From assembly GCA_004026145.2 (NCBI GenBank), contig CP034975.1, forward strand, positions 6,708,610 through 6,772,609: a stretch of DNA of 64,000 nucleotides, in the 5' to 3' direction. The position numbers were made by a program, and so were the translations under genes. Each line of letters opens with the position of its first letter. The first letter of the stretch is position 1. Positions 54,665 to 59,052 of the stretch are shown one piece after another. The stretch is from Takifugu bimaculatus. Taxonomy: Eukaryota > Chordata > Actinopteri > Tetraodontiformes > Tetraodontidae. Under the pieces are notes generated by a model. It was not told the origin of the DNA, did not search any database, and saw nothing but the letters and a program-made list of their open reading frames with translations.

Positions 54665-57600
54665 GTGAAAAATGGCTCCTGTTGATAGAAAACAGAGTAA
54701 AGAAAAAATAAAACCCTCACAGAAGCAGATTTAGACCAGCAAGCTGTATAAATCAATCAGCTCCGATTCCTGTTTAAGTTCTCTGATCAAAGCCGGAACG
54801 GGACTGAATTCCTCCGGGAAATCACACAACTGTTTATTTTCCCAACACTCCGGAGCCTCCGAGGTGTCTGCCGTCACATTTTCCTTCCCGTGGAAATAAA
54901 GCGAATCGTCTGCGTTTAAATACTGAGCTCGATGGTCCCATTTTAACACGTTTGTGTTTGGTGGGAGCCAACGGGGAGATTATGTCCTCTCCTAACCTGG
55001 ACAAACTGTGCGATTAGCCTTAGCGGCAGGGCTGGAACGCCGACATGTGTTCACACGTGTGGAAGAGCACTCCCGCGCGTAAACGCACGGATGATCAGGA
55101 CGTCACACCTGTGTGCGCCACGTGCCGCCATTACAGGAAGGAAGTGATCAATGAAGAGGAAGCATCCTTGAGATTAAGTTAAACCTCATCAATTTCCTGA
55201 CATTTTGGTCCCGGCGCCTCATCTCCTTCCATTCGTGTCCCGCATCATGCGTGGTGGACGGCGCCGACACCAGGAGCAGAACACGTGAGCGCCAGCAGGT
55301 GTGTGAGAACATCAGCACAGATCAGGTTACAGGTTCCAGCACGTGCTGAACGCTACCGATCTGACGTCTTTGACCCCCCAACCGCTCCCCCTCCAGAGTT
55401 CCTTTTGCACTTTTACTCAAATAATAACTGAAATACACCAGAGTGCGTCTGTCGCCCCCTGGTGGTCGGCCTCTGTTACTAAAGCCAAACGGACACAAAT
55501 AAAGTTCTATCAGTATTTCATTTCCTGTCTCTGATGGCGATCATAATGACACCCAAACCATGTTTTTTTCCCTGTAGAATAATAATAAATAATAATAAAA
55601 TATCAAAACAATTGTCAGGGCGACTAAAAAACGATTGCAGGTGAGCAATATGTGCTCAATGCGTGGTATGAATTCATTTCAGCGCAATAATGCGACACGG
55701 AATCTGCCCCCATCTGCATCCTGGAGACGTGTAAAACATCAGCTCACCCGTCTGCCTGCTCACCAAAGCAGCGCCTTCCAAACTCCACAGGAGTGCTGTT
55801 ATCAGTGACCGCCAGGGGGCGCCATACCGCACCATTTTATTGGATACGGTAGCTTTGGGGGCCATTTGGGACCATCAATCACACTCAAAATGAGTAATCC
55901 CAGTTTTATGTCATAGCTTCTTAATTTATGCAGGTTTAGGCGTAATACTAATTAAACTTTTTACTGTAATGGTGAAATTACACGTCAGGGTTATTAAATC
56001 GTGCCTGACTGATTATGGCTCGTACTCTGAGAACGTACGCAAGGTTGAAGGAAGTAACGTGAAGCCGGTGACGCACACGTGTCCTCATAAATACCAATAA
56101 CCTGGAATTTGGGTCTAAGTGATGGCTGAAAGTTGCAGGATGAGGCTGTAAAAGACAATATTTCTACTAATACTGACACTAATGAGAAACTAATGTGAAT
56201 TAAACATTTAATTCTGTATTTATCTGTGTCTGTCTGGCTGAAGACAGGTGGAAATGCCCTTAAATCCTCTAATACTGAATTAACCGTGTAATAAATCACT
56301 TGAGGGAGAAAAACACCAAAAGCCATGTTAGCCTTTCCACCTCTTCATTTGATGCTCGTCGCCCATTTTTCCGCACAAAATTCCCCTGAGATCAACTCAA
56401 GCCACCACAATATGCTTCTTGAGAGAAACCCACTGATGTTGATGTTGCCTGGCAACAGAACTCCAGACCTACACGAGCTACAGAGAAGATATCTGGCCAG
56501 TATTGATTGAATTCAGCAGCCACAACTGGATCACTTAAAGTATGAGGAGCAGCTCAGATGCAGGAGCCTCATCACCTCAGAGACGTCGGCGGTCAAGGAA
56601 TCGGGATTTTGTGGACTTTTTTTTTTTGCTCATACCTCCTCATTTTGATCTAAACGCCCCCTCTCCTTGCATTGCTTTTCTGTTTCTCTCCTGTAATAAA
56701 TGTGTGAAAACGCTCCTCTTGCCTCCAACATGCAACTCTGCCCTTCCATTGGCTGACAGTGACGTCACTGCTCAAAGTGTCGAGTCAGATTGGGAATTAT
56801 CTGGTAAATGGCGCCCCCTGGCGGTCACAGCTGGGAACTGGTCGATTACCACCCGCCTAATACGTAGATAGCGGAGATAGCGCCATCTGGTGGCCACCTC
56901 ACATTACTACAGCCGTATCCTATTTTACATACCTGAGATGCATACAATCACTCTAAAATATCAGTAATTATTAATGACAGCAGGCCAAGAACATGTAATT
57001 TAGCACATTTTTCACAGAATAATCAATTAATCAATTTTACTAAATGAAAGAATATATCAAATAAAAGTAGACATCGAAAACACACCGTCAGGAATTCATT
57101 CAGCTCGGAATTTTAGAATTGCATTTAGCTCAAACATGAAAATTCCTTTTTGTATTTTAAAAATTTCCCTTTTAAAATGATAATTCTGATGCCTATTTGT
57201 GACCCCTACCTTGCGGCTGGAGAAGTGGGCGTGTTTGGCCAGTTTTCCGTTGAGTCCCTGGAGGAAAACCTCATCTGTGACTTTACCAACGTTCATACAG
57301 GCTTCGTCCAGCACAGAGAAGATGCCTTTATGCTGCTGCTCCACCAGATCCACGATGATCTGGTTATTGAAGTAGTCGATCTACAGCCCGAACACACAGA
57401 CACACAGATGAGCACGAGCCAGAAATCACATCGTTACAGGGAGATCCTATAAGTGGATCAGGAGGACAAAAGCATCACTATTAAAAGAATATTCAGTGTA
57501 CAAGTCAGCATGGTCATGAAGCTGCAGTGACCTTGACCTTTAACCCCTAATCAGTTCATCTCTGAGCCCGAGCCTGTGTGCCCAGTATCAAACAATCCCC

Positions 57601-58778
57601 TCCAGTTAATCCTTTAATCCCAGCTGATGTTTGTACTAAATTAAATCACAAGGTTGTGATGATGATGATGACCTTTAACCTTTAAAACCAAAGAAAAACG
57701 CCTGACCAAAGCGAAAAATGAATGCAGCAGGAACCAAAAAGTGCCGCCTACGTGTTTCCAGGGGATTCCTTCTCGCTGGTACTCTTCCTGTTCCTGCTTC
57801 AGGACCAGCTGGATGAAGAGCTGCTGCAGCTTCTCGTTGCAGTAGTTGATGCAGAACTGCTCGAAGCTGCGGGAGAGCGCCGCGTCACCATCGGAACTTC
57901 TCGCCAAGAGGCGTTAAAAAGGTGCGAGCCGGCGCCGATCCAAACCTGTTGTTCTGGAAAATCTCAAAGCCGTAAATGTCCAGCACGCCGATGACCGTGT
58001 TCTTCCCGTGGACCCTGGCGTCGTAGTTCTTCACCTCGATGATGTCATTGATGCGTCCCACGATCCAGCAGAAGAGACGCTCGTACATGGCCTGAGGAAG
58101 AGGAGGACACCAGTGAAGGAGGGTTCTGCTCCGCCCACGCACAGGTCAAAGGTCACCTTCTTTATCCCCTGACCTTGGCCAGAGCGTCCCGCCCGTAGCT
58201 GGCCTCCTGCTCGGTGTGCTGCTTCTCGATGACGTCGCGGCCCGTCGCCACCGTGCGGTAGAGCAGAGCCTTCTCCACGTTCTCCTCCTTGGTGGACAGC
58301 AGCTCCCTCATCACCGACACCAACTTTTTGTTCTCTATCAAGGTCGTGTCGCCGTCAACACCAAAGGTCAGATTCCCCTGAAAGTATTCCGATAGTGAGG
58401 AAGGGCCGGATTATTGTGAAAGAGCTCTGAAAATGATCTGCAATTCCTTAAGGAGATGACTCATGTCCATGTGCTTCCTGTGCTTTTGCTATGCTAATAT
58501 GCTAATATGGCTGCTTGTCTATGATCTGACTGGGAGCACTGGGAGGAACTGGACTGGAGTCGCTCCTGTTGAACATTACCAGATGCAGGATGGTGGCCAG
58601 GATCTTATAAGCGGTCTGGATCTCGTCCCCCGTGAAGCCGATCACTTTCATGGCGTCGGCCACAGCTCTGAACTCCGCCCCGTCGTTGATGGACGACTGG
58701 AGGGGGGACAGAAGACGGAGGGCGTGACACAAACGTGGCTCCGGAGGGCCGCTGCCATTACAGCCACCTGGGCTGGAC

Positions 58779-58864
<86 letters not shown>

Positions 58865-58970
58865 CCTTCATCTGGCCTCCAACTCTGATGTAGCTGTAGG
58901 CAGTCGGGTCCTTCTGGATGTGAAGAGAACGTAGCAGAGAATCGGGAGCTCCCTTGAGCAGCTAGACAGG

Positions 58971-59052
<82 letters not shown>

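Larger units (their letters stand above)
53501..57209. other. myo1d intron (3.7 kb)
   Basis: Longest intron of the motor part. It holds the polypyrimidine tract, a CA repeat and four CTCF-like motifs. No other gene seen. Confidence 0.6.
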
